From Rostratula benghalensis (Eukaryota; Chordata; Aves; Charadriiformes; Rostratulidae): a stretch of 64,000 nt of DNA. Positions 10,816 through 23,875 of this stretch are shown piece after piece (positions within the stretch are counted from its first letter, which is position 1; every line of letters begins with the position of its first letter). The translations under genes and the position numbers were made by a program. The stretch covers positions 3,782,052-3,846,051 of the forward strand of contig VXAI01000065.1 of the NCBI GenBank assembly GCA_013399305.1, in the 5' to 3' direction. The notes beneath the pieces were generated by a model. That model saw nothing but the letters and a program-made list of their open reading frames with translations. It ran no database searches and had not been told where the DNA came from.

Positions 10816-12417
10816 GAGATTGGAAATCTCTTCTTCTAGCAGAGAAAAAAGCTTACTGGGTGTGGCAGTGAAAGAATCTGTTCACCTTCTGTAGTAAATA
10901 AAGGAAACCAAACATGTAACTGCAATAAATTTTCTATGTCCTTTTTTGGCATTTAATGGGAATAGATTGGGCACAGTCTGTTGATAACTCCACTCTAACA
11001 GGCAATGGACTTTGGCAGTGAATAGTGCAAAGAGAGAAGCAATGTGAATCTTGATCAGAGTAGAAATAATGGTGTGGACATTGCAAGAACTAAAATTGCC
11101 CTAGTATTGAGAAAACGAGTGTCAGCTTCAACATTTGAAGAGGGAAATAAAAAGTAGATTTGCCTTGCCCAAGACACAGAACAATTTAAAACCTTTTGCA
11201 GTCTTTCAATGATAAACATAAAGGAACTTAAATGCAAGGAAGTGCTACATTTTTAATCACCGATGTTTGGAAGGTCTCACCATCAGTAGTATTTGAGTCT
11301 CTCACAATTATCTCATAAATGCTATTTTTCAAGACATTTATTACTACAGCAAGATAAGCCCTACAGAAACTTATTCACCAAATAAACATAGCCGTGGTCT
11401 TCCTGCTAACTTCTCAAAGAAAAAAAGTATTACACCACACTTGGATAAAGCAAGCAAATTATTAACTTGATGCAACACAGAAGGATGTTGCATTTTTTCT
11501 AATGTCAGCATTGAACCACCTGAACTCAAACCAGCACACACAATCTCATTCTTTTCTATACTCCATAGGACAAATTATGTACCATTTTGACTTTTTTTTT
11601 TTTTTCTTTCTGATGTACTAAAATCAAAACCAGGAAAGAAAACAAAAATCTCTACAAAAGTAGAAGTGAATAGATTTTTCATAACTTCTAAACTGCTGCT
11701 TAAGCCAGAGGTGAAGCAAAATGGTAGTTATGATGCACATCAACCAAGGGATCAGTTCTAGTTATCACTGGATTAAAGTACTTCCTACGTTGCAAGTTGT
11801 GGTGGGAGTTTGTATACCATGCCACAAGAGTGCAAAACCCTCTCAGAAAATTCAGACACATTCAGAAAAGACTGATGAAAGCAGGAAAAATGCAAATAAA
11901 CATTTTCATGGGGAGAAGAGTATAGGAAAGTATTTGTTTACTTTTGTAACAGAAAACAAAAAAAAGAACCCTAATAGGAATACCTTCAGCAAGTGGGTCA
12001 AGCGTGTGAATCATGAGCTGGAAGATGCTGTTCCTCATTAGACTGTTGTGGAGAGATGCAGAGCTTCCTCCACGCTGGAGCCTTGGCTTGGTCTAGGTGG
12101 AAAAATACGGGAAAGAATTTAGGGTTTTTTTCTGTTGTTTGTGTCAAAACAAGTATGAAACACTATGAATTAATCTCACATCTCACTACATAGTGAAACA
12201 TTTTCAGTCATCACCTATAGCAGATTATATTAAACATTGCCACCGGAATAGACAATTTCTCTGGAGGGGATGGATCATCAGATTAGTCATTGGTCTCCCA
12301 GGGATAAAGAAAAAGAGCAGGAATGAAAGAACCTTCTCTCTGAAAACTCTTAAAATGTTAAAAAAATAAAACCCTCATACTTGCATCAGAAAGCATTAAT
12401 AATTTATTTCTTTGCAG
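10816..12417. other. Unique sequence, no gene recognised
   Basis: The 106-codon plus frame at 11721-12041 is lysine- and histidine-rich, with no recognisable domain or splice framing. I regard it as chance. Confidence 0.5.
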
Positions 12418-12440
12418 AACTTTGTGGTTCAGTCCCTGAA
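12418..12440 (+). other. Possible 23-nt plus-strand exon-like block (probable pseudoexon)
   Basis: A strong acceptor (pyrimidine-rich AATTTATTTCTTTGCAG) is followed by 23 nt and a strong donor (GAA then GTAAGTT). The length is not a multiple of three, and the strand is opposite to the better exon candidate 700 bp away. Such decoys are common in introns, so I rate it low. Confidence 0.15.
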
Positions 12441-12994
12441 GTAAGTTCTAGCTTTTATTGCGTAGGATTCTTGCAAATACGTGTATTATCATATTTATGG
12501 AGAAAAGGGCAGAGTTCCTTTTTTAATGGCAAAATCCTCAAGCTCAATCAGAGTAAAACATACTCCCCACTTTGGTTCAATCCATTAAATACTGATTGCA
12601 AAACCAGACTGCAAATGAGATAAGGCAGTGCAGACACAGCATTGAAGCTAAAATACAAGCATCTTTTACACACTTTTGAAGAAATTTAAAACATACTCTG
12701 AGGTTCTTTCCCCCACGCCATTGTCTAATACAATAATCAATGCATTTAATAAATACCATAGAGTAAGATTGCTTTGTGGATGGCTGTCTGTTTGTTTCAG
12801 GAAAAAAAGGGATAAGCAGAGCCAACAGACTGCTAACTAATAAGACACTGAAATCCAATTACAGGGAAAAAAACAACCCTGAAGAAAATAATATTTTGCA
12901 GTAATACATGGTACATGGACAAATCTTTGGTATCATACAAATAGTAAGTATGATAGAAACTGAACAAGAATATGAATTCACCACTTTATCTCTG

Positions 12995-12999
12995 NNNNN
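12995..12999. other. Assembly gap (5 N)
   Basis: Five undetermined bases. True length is unknown. The gap lies about 120 bp from the candidate exon at 13116-13154. Confidence 0.98.
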
Positions 13000-13115
13000 A
13001 GGGGGAGGAGGGAAGAAATGCCGGTGATTTAGAAAAATGCTGATGTCTGTTAAAACAAGGCTTATCTCACCACACTCCTGAAAAATAACTCAGACACATA
13101 CTAATTGCTGCTTAC

Positions 13116-13154
13116 CGTCAGTGTTTGGTCATCCTTGTCGCCAGCGTTAGGTGA
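13116..13154 (-). CDS. Candidate 39-nt cassette microexon of an unidentified minus-strand gene
   Basis: On the minus strand, 39 nt are bounded by canonical splice sites. Upstream is a long pyrimidine-rich tract ending in TTTTTTGCATTCATGCAG. Downstream is the donor ACG followed by GTAAGC. The block is exactly 13 codons and is open in only one frame, reading SPNAGDKDDQTLT; the other two frames contain stops. It keeps three CpG dinucleotides in a CpG-poor neighbourhood, which suggests constraint. The peptide is polar and acidic, like a surface loop or juxtamembrane insert; that is inference from composition only. I do not recognise the protein. No neighbouring exon could be placed with confidence, so adjacent exons presumably lie outside the window or are too short to see. 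A chance splice-like decoy remains possible. Confidence 0.5.
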
Positions 13155-13257
13155 CTGCATGAATGCAAAAAAGAACAAAACAAAGTGTCAGGTGGAGCAT
13201 GCATAGAAAAATCTGTGTTCACTAAAACAGTGAATGCACGTTAAAGTGTTTGCATAA

Positions 13258-13288
13258 TGTGTGTGTGTGTAAAAACAAACAAACAAAA
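13258..13288. repeat. Short (TG)n then (AAAC)n microsatellite
   Basis: A TG/GT run to 13270 is followed by three to four AAAC units. Confidence 0.8.
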
Positions 13289-16200
13289 CCCAACATACAC
13301 ATGCTCTCTCATATACAAATCCACACACAAACTTGCAAATCCATTATTTATTTGTGCATACTTTGAAGAACCTATGCTGGGGGGAAAATTTATGGGTGAG
13401 TGTTCAGGACTAGAACTTTAAAAAAGTTTTTATAATATATTATTTGGTACTTTGAACTTTTGAAGATAGGAAACTGTTTCTTTATTTTAACATTGAAAGA
13501 CATGGGAATATATAATTGAGAAATCTGAGTAATGTTTCATGTTCTACCTGACAAAGGGCTGAAGTATGTCACTTTTCTTACAGCCAAGAGTTGAGAGCAT
13601 TCAGCATGGCACAAAAATACCAAGCATGCTCTAGGCTTAATATGAGGGCACTCCTTAAAAAAAAATTTCATGTTGAAGGGAAAACTGTCACTTACTTGAA
13701 AGGGAATAGGATGAAGGTGCATGAATGTATAAAAACAACTAGATGGTAATTTTTTATCATATAATTTAATTTGTAGAGAATAATTATGTTATAAAGAGAA
13801 AGAATAATGAAATACATTTTGCATACATGTTAAGGAAATAACAGGAAAGTGAAAAGCACATCCGAAATAATTTATTTCTTTGTCAGCACAGAATGGGATA
13901 TAATACCATGAAACAGGTTTTTAAAATTGTTTTTTCCACACATGATTAGTAACGCAATTATTTCTGAGCCTAACTTGCCAGTCTAGTAATACCCGAGAAG
14001 AAATGTTCAAGACTGGAATTTAAATAGAATTTTAAGGCAGAAATGCCTCCTCAGTTTTAAAAACAGGAATGTAAACAATGGTTTGACATTTTGGTGATAT
14101 TAAATACTTATAATGCCTGGATTGTTTTCTGGATTAACAATAATAACACCTTAGAAGTGTTTTAAACTATGGCAATGAAATATTCAGTCGTGGTGTTGCT
14201 GTTTATATCATGTATTTTATGGCATTTTGTCCCTATTAGCATGGTAAATTAAACTATATTCCTATTGTTTACAGTGAGCTTTGCATTTACATGCTCATTG
14301 CTATGTAATTTGGATATCACACACTGCATGGCAAAGTACTTTAAAGTATCATTTATTTTCTTGTAGAAACATCTATTGTTCAGGCATTTTACGCATACTT
14401 TCAATTTAAGACAAGATTTAAAACCTGATCCAAGGTTAAAATGGTGTTTATTTGCACTGGAGGTGATTACTAAATTTTTGGATATACTCAACAGTGGTTT
14501 CTTTAAAGAAAAGACTTTATTTTCTGTAATGGAAAATTTGCTCTTCAGTCAGGGCAGCCATTGCGTATTAGTTCCCCCAGGGTCAGAAAGAGACAGAAAT
14601 TCTACATCAACCATGAATTGCATCTATTTATAAAGGAATTACTATTAAAAAATTATCATTTGCAATTATGTGTTATAATTTATTTAAAACCATGATTTTA
14701 TTATAGTTATGCAAAATGAAAACAATGCTTTTTAGTATACTCTTTTATTCAAAAGTATCTAGGGCACAATCCCTTTTTATGTTTTATCAGAATTATAAAA
14801 AGATTAATCATAAGACAGTTCACTAATTTTTTCAGAGAATTCACCAAAATATTAGTTGGTTCTCCTACATGTCATGGCAGCGTGTAGTAGTTTGTCCATA
14901 CTCCTGCCTGTATCAGTGATCATGTATTCAAGTTTGCTCCACCTGTGCTAAAAGTCTTAAAAGATTTTATTTCAGAAATTAATAGTAATAATAAAAAAAC
15001 TCTACTTGCTATGAAGAAACAGTCTATGGGTCTATGGGATCCTTTCCACACATTTTTTTTCTTAGTAAGTCCATCGATGGCTAAGCCTGACATGTTCTTT
15101 GCCTTGTTTGAGAATGTGGTTCTTGAGAAACAGACTCCTGAAGTAAATCATGCAAGAGATGATGCCTCACTAACTACATGGTGAACGTCCTCATGCTTTC
15201 CTGTAAAATAAAGGGCACCGTGGCCATTAAATGAGGAGAAGAATCTATGAAAAGCCTTAGGTATTTGATACAGCATATCCTTGTTAATAAAAGACGGCTA
15301 GTAAATGGCACATCTATTAGACTGTGTATTCCAAAACCAGAATTGGAGAGCTAATTGCCTGCAGCTCTAGGAGTTGCTGTGCTGCTAGAAGTTTCCATCT
15401 TACATCTTCAACAGGCTGAAACACTTAGCAAACTGGACTACCCAACCCCTTCTGCTAACATGAGAAAAGCAGGCTGTGAAACAACAGCCAGTAAAAACAT
15501 AACTGGATTTCATCACCCTTTCTACAGCATGAGCTCCCATCTTTTTCCTGCTTGCTAAATCTTTTCCAGCTACAATACCTAAAAAGCTTCTTTTTTTTTG
15601 TTTGGTTTTTTTGGGGGTTTTTTGTTTTCATTTTTTAAATCAGCTTTTATGGGAATAAGGAAAGTTCATGATGTTTTGTGGCTGGCAGTGTGGTCTTGAA
15701 TGCAATACGGTGTCTCTAATTACTGCGGAGTGTGATCCCAGATAGAGTTTTGCTAAATTGTCTCAAGATTTTACAGTGAGGGACTTCTGCTACACTCTTT
15801 TATACCTGTTTTCAAAAGCTGCATCTGGACTGGGCAATTTTATACCTATCAGTGAGTCACTGCCTGTCAGTCCTGAAGTAAATTACACGTGCTAGTTTTC
15901 TAGGTGCACAGGGCTCTCTAATCTTTGCAAGACATTTATGCCTAAGGTCTGCAAAATTTTTGTTAGGTTGAACTGCAGGAAAACTGCATTTCAAAGACAG
16001 CCCCTGAAGTCAATCTAGTTACCTGAAGATAGTTAATTTCTAGATAAATTCCAAAAATCAGGATCCTAAGGAGTGCTAGCAATGTACTTGGAATAAAACT
16101 GTTCTGCATTTAATTGAAATTATATGACATATTACGTTAATGCAGAACTAAAATCCAAAGCAACAAACTCAGTTAGACAAATTTCAGAAATAAGCCTAAT

Positions 16201-18920
16201 GAGCTCAGTGAAGGAACAAAAAACTGAACTAAAGTATTTCACCTAGCTCTCTTAATGTGTCTGTCTTTGGATTTTACCAAATCAGACTCTCTTAGACCTC
16301 CTTTTCGTGAATACCCAAAACAAATCCCATGTTGTAACCCTTGCTCACTCCATGGGTAGGCTTTATATGGTCATCAGGAAGCTGAAGAGTGCAAGTCTGA
16401 GTGAGCTCAGTATATTTAAACTAAAATTCCTCTAGATACCCATGGAATTAAAAGCTGACCATCACCCCCAGAGTATATGGAAGATCTGTCAGGGGCTGCA
16501 ATGGGGCCAGTGCAGCTTACTAACTGCAGGCAACACAGCTCAATACCTGGCTCTCTAGCTTTGTTATGCAGAAAGGCTGCAAGTAGCTATAGGGCAATAT
16601 TTCCATATTTAAGCTACAGTAAACTGACGGTAAGGATTTTAACTTATATACTACTGCTTAATAGATCACTACCTGAATTTAGACTGCTAACGGAGTACAA
16701 AACCTGGGACCTTGCTTAAAAGAGAGGTGGGAAAAGCTTTAGTAAACCCAATGTAGAAAAAGAAACTAAAATTCCATTTCACTTTGCCTGCTGCCTTCCT
16801 TTCTTTCACCTTTTTTTTTGTCCCTAAAAGTAATCTAAACCAGGAATTTCTACCTAAAGAAGTAGATTTCTGTATTGTTGAATGAAATAAATATGATTCA
16901 CAAGAATCATATCCAAAATTAAGCTTGCCTTACTCATCAAAACAATGTATTAAAGTAAGCTTGAACTCTCAAAGACATTGAGCTGAAACATCAAATGGAG
17001 GTACCTGGCTCCATTTACAACAGCTTGTTTACATGCACCTAGTGTGAAAGTTGTAGCCCTGGGCCAAGCAAAACGGCTTTGTTTATTCAGATCAGTTGCC
17101 TCTTTTATGCTGGCCTGTTCATGCAATTACCCAATGTGCATACACACAGTGAATCCTCATAAGTGTTCAAAGAGATGAATATTAGCTGATTTGTGTATCA
17201 GTTGCTAAATCACATGCTAATGTTAGGGTCAACTGATTTAATTCCATATTTTTATGCATACCATTGTATGAAATAGAACTCTTCCAATTAGCCTGTGGGA
17301 CCAATCCTATAATATTTAGTTACTCAACATGTATAAGAAAGTCAGAATCTGCACCATCTCTCTTACCTTCTCTGAACTTGCATAAAGTCAGGTATCTGGC
17401 TTAGGATGGCAATGTAATAGCTCAAGCTTAAAGACTTGATGACTTTTTAATCACCTTAGTGTCAGAAGTAATTATGCAGCTTTATGTTGTCTTCTTATCC
17501 TCATTTCAAGACTTGTCAATGAAGTCACCTTTTGCTATTGTTTATACAAATTATGACTACAGCTCTGTACACCTATGCAACTTTCATTGGGGCAAAAGAA
17601 TCTTTTACAAAAACAGAACAAAAACTCAAGCCATGTACTTATAGCCACCATTTGATACTTATCCACACAAAATATTTGTTCTCCAGTGACAGTTTAAGTA
17701 CTTCAGTATGGATTTATATGGATAGCTCTAAAATACTTGCATTTAAAGCATTTAGGACGCAGATACATCATCAACAATATCACATGGGAAAACATTAGTG
17801 AGTGTTACAAGATTAAGTTCTCAAAATCTAAAACATGTCTGAACTAAAATCACCCGTGAAACAAGCTACAAATTCTGGGTGCGGGACTGGAAAGGTCTTC
17901 AACTGAACTCCAACTACACCATAGACAATACAGCCAGGAGATACCTGCTCTTCAGGTCTCAACTCAATCAAACAAGAAAGGCTTAGCAAGAAAAAAAGCA
18001 TTTCCTAGGACTTCTTCTTACCTAAAACCACAAAGGACCTGCTACAGATTATGGAGGCTTTAGAACTGTTTTCCTTAAAAGTAGTCCCAGAGAGGAAAGC
18101 ATTCGACAGATCTTCGTGCTTGCTGAGGCTATGCCATTTGCAACTACTGAACAAATCCCATTGCAGCAAGTTGGCTCTGCCCTGCAGAGGATTCATCACA
18201 AGGGCAAAAAGGGCAAAAGACAATTTGACTGTCTTTCCACTTCCAACACCCTGGAGATCCTAAAGGACATGGGCAGCACCAACTGCAAAGAAGAACCAAG
18301 TGTGCATGACCTGTAGGGAGGAAATGCTGAATAGGTGCATCCTCAGCTGCCCATGTCACATCCCCTTTCCACCAAGCTCTCCTCACTCTTCTGTCTTATT
18401 TCACAACTGCCTTTACCCTTGAGGTGACTTTTTGTCACCCAGATCTCTGCTGACTGTATTGTCAGCTGGCAGAAACTTGGAGAGCCAGATACAGTTCTCA
18501 GGATACTGACTGCAAGAGGAATGTAATCAAACATGAGAGGGGCATATAAAATAATGAGCGTTATTGAGAAAGCTAGTTGAGCGTTGCTAATATTTACTAT
18601 TTCCCACAGTGTTAGAAGGGGCGAGAGAACAAGAATGTCGAAAGCTGGCCCTTAAATGAGACAAAAGGAAAGCCTTGGCATGCTGTATCTATCCTGTGAG
18701 ACCTTTTCCGTGGAACAATAATATTTAAAGTGGTCTACCTCACATATTTTTAAAAAGTGGGAGCAGGGAGAAAGGAAAGCATCACCAAAACAGTTAGGAT
18801 GACGCCTAAGGTAATAATGTTTCAAATAAATGTGCTTCAAATGTGAAACCCTCTTTTACTGGTAGCACACTGCCAGCTCTAAGCTGCACAGCTCTGGGTG
18901 TCAGTTTTACATCAGCCTAC
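13289..18920. other. Unique AT-rich sequence, no gene recognised
   Basis: No recognisable exon or repeat. A 9-bp perfect hairpin with a 4-nt loop lies at 16891-16912 (ATATGATTC / GAATCATAT). The stretch 14090-14760 is notably AT-rich with few repeats, and could hold conserved non-coding sequence. That cannot be tested here. Confidence 0.5.
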
Positions 18921-18924
18921 TGGG

Positions 18925-19020
18925 CAAAATCCAGCAGTTGGCTTCCATTCCTCCACTTCCCCAACTGTAAACTAGGAATAGAGATGTAGTTTGTGAAGAA
19001 CTTTGTTGTGATGAAAAGGG
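18925..19020 (+). mobile_element. Ancient MIR-like SINE fragment
   Basis: The order of blocks follows the MIR core and 3' part: CTGGGCAA, a degraded CCTC, TTCCCCAACTGTAAACTAGG, ATAGAGAT, and TTTGTTGTGATGAAAA. This corresponds to the known MIR series GGGCAAG, CTGTAAAATGGGGATAA and GTTGTTGTGAGGATTAAA. It is strongly diverged. Similarity is by eye only. Confidence 0.45.
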
Positions 19021-20099
19021 CTGATTGCTTCGCGGGCAGGTTACTGTTTACGACTGCCTTTTCTTCAGCAATTTAATGTGCTCTTTGCGTTTTGCATTTT
19101 CTACTGAGCACAACATACATGTTCATTGCAATACGCTACAAAGCAGAACTTACCCGAGAGCAACATCTCCAATAGCTATAGGTAAAGGATCAAAATCTAT
19201 GTCTTGCAATGTTTCGTTAGCTAGATTTTGTTTCTATTTTTGGACTCTAACAGGTCTGAGACTATGGTTTTACAAGATAATATGACAAGCAATGCAATCA
19301 AAGAATAAAGAAACATTTGTACTTTTTACACCCAACAGGATGTTAGACTGAATCTTCGACATTGTAAAAGGAAAAGCCATCAAAATATGTTGATCTTATT
19401 TTTTTTTATTCACCCACTACCTGCATTATATTAAACTTTCTCAATTTTAAAATAGAAAACCAGACATTAAGTCTGTGGCAAAACCAAGTACTGCTACAGG
19501 AAAATACCTTAAATTTGCATATTTAACTGAACAGTGTTTTGAGGCTAACTGTCTTTGTAACTCACATTGAATAGCATCTGCCTCCATAGTCATCGTTCAG
19601 ACAACAATTTTCAGCTATTTTCACCATTGCCTCCTAGGTCTTTCTGGCCACCTGAAACACCCAAATGCCATCTAAGGCTTTGTCTTATACCTGGCAAGGG
19701 TGTAAGAAATAGTAGGGAAGAAAGCTGTTAAGAAGAAACAGAAAGTAAATTTTACAGAACTATGTGTAGATAAGACACCAGCACTGTATTTCCAGTGAGT
19801 CTGACAGAGCTGTAGAGAAAAAAAAAGGAAGTCTGAAATTCCAGATTTCTTCTACAACCATAAAGCAGAGCAAACTGTTTTCTTCACGTTAAGTGGAGAA
19901 AAAAACGGACAACATCAGCTTCTGTCTTACTTTGATTCCTCCTGCCTTTTAGCTATTTTTCTACAATGTTCTACTTTGCATTAAGACAAAACAGAACTGT
20001 GTTTCCGAACTCTAGAGCTTTCCTATATGCTGGGATTCTGGAGACCACCAGGAATGTATTCTGGAGAACCTGCAGCATGCACATGCCAGGTTGCTTTTA

Positions 20100-20150
20100 C
20101 CTCTTTTAGAGCCAAGAGATGAAACTGAGGCATAAACACCTGAGCAGCAC
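20100..20150 (-). mobile_element. Ancient MIR-like SINE fragment, reverse orientation
   Basis: AGATGAAACTGAGGCATAAA, following TTTTAGAG, resembles the reverse complement of the MIR block around CTCAGTTTCCTCATCTGTAAAA. The fragment is about 50 bp and diverged. Confidence 0.35.
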
Positions 20151-22917
20151 TGTTTCTAAATGCAGAATTACAATACAAAAAACTTAAATCAGACCATGTT
20201 TGGACACCTCATTTGGAGAATTACCTCCTGCATGACATAGCAAAGGATAGACAAAAACTCTTTGTGCCCATCTTCCTTCATCACTCTGCTATTTCACATG
20301 GCCTGTCACACTGTTAATTTGTCTCTGCAGCTATGAACCAGATGACTGCAGGTAACTCATGGCCACACATAATACAGAAGCAGTGGCTCAATTGCTCTCC
20401 TCTGTAAAGTCTGGTCCTCCCAGAACAGCTTCCTAATATTTACAGTAAACCTGGAGTGCCAAGGGGAATTCCCACTGCGATCAAAGAGAAAAGGCATTAG
20501 GGAAAATGTGCTGGAGACAGGGAAGGTAGGTACAAGAAAGCATGAGAGAGTTCACGGTGAAGAGCTTAAGCAGCTAGTGACCTTAGCTCAGGCTGGTATC
20601 TGCTTTCCGCTTTTCTTCCCCATTCACAGCCCAGGACAAAAGCATTTCTTTACTTCCAGATGAGCTTCATTGCAAATAATGAGATTTCTTGGAGACTTTT
20701 GCTGAGATACGTTACTTTTGACACCAGGCAAAAAAGACCTTCAAGGTCTTTAAATTAGAAAGAGAAACTCATAGAAACTCCATGAATATTTTATGTAATC
20801 CCATTCCACTACAAAAAGAACCCCTTTAAAGTCTGGTGTCTCTAAGTGCTGCAGGAGTCACAAGTGGGAAACCATGCCATTACCCTCAGCTGTAAGCCTC
20901 TTTTTAGCCAAGAGTTGTTCCCCAAATGCTCAGTCTGCCTCTGCCTTTTGTTCTTATGACGTTTCTCCCAGAACCTGTGCTTCTTTCATCTTGCTGCTGC
21001 CTTTCTTCCTCCTTTGCTCCTGCCTTTGGCAGGCACATCACACAATGCTCATGGAAACCCAGTCCCCCATGAACACCTCTGCTCCAGGGACTGGCACACT
21101 CCTTTATCTGAGATGGCTGCTTTCTGCATAGCAACACTGGGCCTTCATAATTAAACATACTGGGTGTGAATTATTAAAACAAGAATACTTTCTGAGCCTC
21201 AGTATAAACACTTGCTGATTATTTAATAGCCAAACCCCAGTTTGGCTGCATTCTAGGTTGGCACGGTTTTGGCTCTAATGACATTCCAATGCAAATCCCT
21301 GTTTTCAGGTAATGCACATACTGCAGGATCTACAAAAATCTGGTTGTTCCAAGAGGGAATAACGTAGTTCCCTAGGATAAACTTTCAATAAAACTAAATT
21401 AGTTGCATAAATAAAACTGTAAAGTAAGCCAAGCCAGAAATCATTACGGGCTTTGCAGTTGTAAGCTAACTGGAAGTACTCCATGAACTAGATTTTGGTT
21501 CTATAGAAAATTGACATTGCTATGAATGTACACGCTTGTTTCGACATGGCTCTGCAATCATTTTACAAGCATGTAAAAACTTCTCTAAATAATGCACACA
21601 AAATTCTCTTCACAGTATTCACTTGAACTTCAAAAAATTGCATTGTCTATCAAGATAAATTGTCAATAAATACGGTTCTCTCAGGTGGGAGTTTGTGAGG
21701 CTCCTGATCGGACTTTATTATATTGTGTTCTATATATGGTCTTTTATGTCAACCAACTTTTGTGCTTATAATGCTGCCCGAGGGAGTTAGAGACAAGAAA
21801 TATATTTGATTTTTGAAATACCGACTTTCCATTTGCAAAACACTGTGGCCAGAATGAGAAGAAACATACATGTTTCATAAATAGTATTCTTGCAGTCCTG
21901 CTGTGCATGTCTATGGCAATATCTGAAGTGTTTTTTTTACATTAAAGTCTGGGGGTTTTTTAATTTTTATTCAAAAGTATGCTTATTGAATTTGAAAGAA
22001 TCATTGTATTGTTACTGTCCAATTCCTGTTAACTGTGTTACATTTCCAAACTGTAGCAATTACACAAACAAAAATTAAGAAGTTTGGGTAAAACCATGAT
22101 AAATAAAGAACTAACACACACAGGAGACACTGACATGGAAAACCTCCAACAGATGAAAAGAACAGAAAAAAAACTGGCTTGAAGTCTGATTTCATACCGC
22201 TGTGAATTAATTCCATGGGATTAGCATGAAACTAAATGAATTGAGAGCAGGATCTGGCCAAGCATGCAGGAAGAGATGTGATGTTTATTTCACAGCACAA
22301 TGAAGCAATGTGACAGTCATAAATTGTTACATATAAAGCAAAATGCAGTGAAAATAAGAGATGCATTTTGCAATGCAAATGATATCCTTGTCCATGGGCT
22401 AACCGTTCCTACAGCGTTTGGAGCTATAAGAATCACTATAAGCACTAGCTGTCATGCACCACTAAATAAAAAGATAATGGATGCTCTCTAGATACTACTG
22501 CGTGTGGTTTTATCCAAGTTCATCTGTGGAAGGTGCTCTTGTCTCACACCTCTTCCCAGACAATGCATGACAAGGGCTTTTCAGTCAAAGTCAAGCTTTT
22601 CTTCTACCCCACAGGCTGTCAAAACTTTGCCAGCTCAGTCTGGAGACTCACCCAGTGTGCAGCCAGATACAGAAATTTTGAGACCTTGGTGTAGTTTAAA
22701 GTCCTATAGCCCTGCCATGCAACATTGCAACAATCAGAGCTGGGAAGTCTGGAGGCTCTAGATGCATTTGCTTACCCTGCCAAGTAGGATCAGACCAGTT
22801 TGGGGATCTGGAGAGTTCAACTGCTCCAGCAGTATCAATTGCCAGAATATTTTTGGAAAAAGCATTTCACTAACTTCGTGACTATGTTAGTCAGCTCTCA
22901 GAATAGTCATTAAAAAG
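20151..22917. other. Unique sequence, no gene recognised
   Basis: Open frames of 60-85 codons occur on both strands (for example 20874-21131), without recognisable domains. Confidence 0.5.
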
Positions 22918-22944
22918 CAAAACCAAACCAAACCAAACCAAAAA
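22918..22944. repeat. (AACCA)n pentanucleotide microsatellite
   Basis: About five units of AACCA/CAAAC, bounded by A-rich sequence. Confidence 0.85.
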
Positions 22945-23811
22945 CATAGTTAAAATTGCTTTCTTAACACTATGACAAATTATGGTGAGATATGCCACTG
23001 GTTTTCCCAGCTAAAGGCCTGCCTGGCCGTCCTCATGAGCAGCACCCAGACCAGCTTTACACAACACCAGAGCAGTCACGCTGCGGCTCAGCCACTCTCC
23101 ATGCCCTGCACTGCTTTCACTACTGGCCTCCACCACATTCAGAGTCACAGGCAAGTAAGGACAACATTATAAACTACTCACTGAGCTCATTAATGGATGG
23201 CAAAGCAGGAACTATAACAGGATGCAAACCCTTCCATGTCTCATTTCTAGCTGAAAGCTCATTCAGGTTGGGAATAAACAAGAGCTTCTCCGGTCTGCTG
23301 GATTAATAGTGCCATCTGTGAAAAATACATACTGAACATACTCATTTCTGATGGAAGTAAGTTAGTTAACACAACTGTACAAGCTTTATTTACAATTGTG
23401 TTAATACAGAAAAGACTCATCCTTTGGTTTAGACCATAGAGAATGACAAAGTATCTTGGAAGAAAACAAGTTAACACATGCTAAACTAAAAAGGAAAAAA
23501 ACACTGCCGAAACACAGAAAGTACATTTTTTGTGTGAGCATAGAGGAAGTGTTCTACCCACAGAAGCCAGGGTACTTTTATCTGTCCTTTTACTACATAA
23601 GGACACACACTGACAACCTGAAAATTTTGTTGTACGAAGCCCTTTTCTGCCCAAGAAGCAGCTACAGATCCAGCAGCGGATTGAACTCTAACCATTGATT
23701 TTGTCTAGGCAAGGTGCTGAAATTATGTTATTTAGCACTTGGAAACATGGGACAGACATCTTCCAGTGAACAGGAGACCTGTTGGTTAAATCTTTCCAAC
23801 TATTGATTTGG

Positions 23812-23875
23812 AATCATAGAATTGCGTAGGTGGGAAAGGACCTTTCAGATCATCTAGTCCAAACACCTGACACGA
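23812..23875 (-). mobile_element. CR1: CR1 3'-end fragment, about 60 bp
   Basis: AATCATAGAATTGCG, then GGGAAAGGACCTTTCAGATC and ATCTAGTCCAA, is the reverse complement of a CR1 3' terminus. It is strongly 5'-truncated, and no coding part remains. Confidence 0.75.

Noticed and set aside
16891..16912. 9-bp perfect hairpin with a 4-nt loop
   Set aside because: Expected by chance several times in 64 kb of AT-rich DNA.
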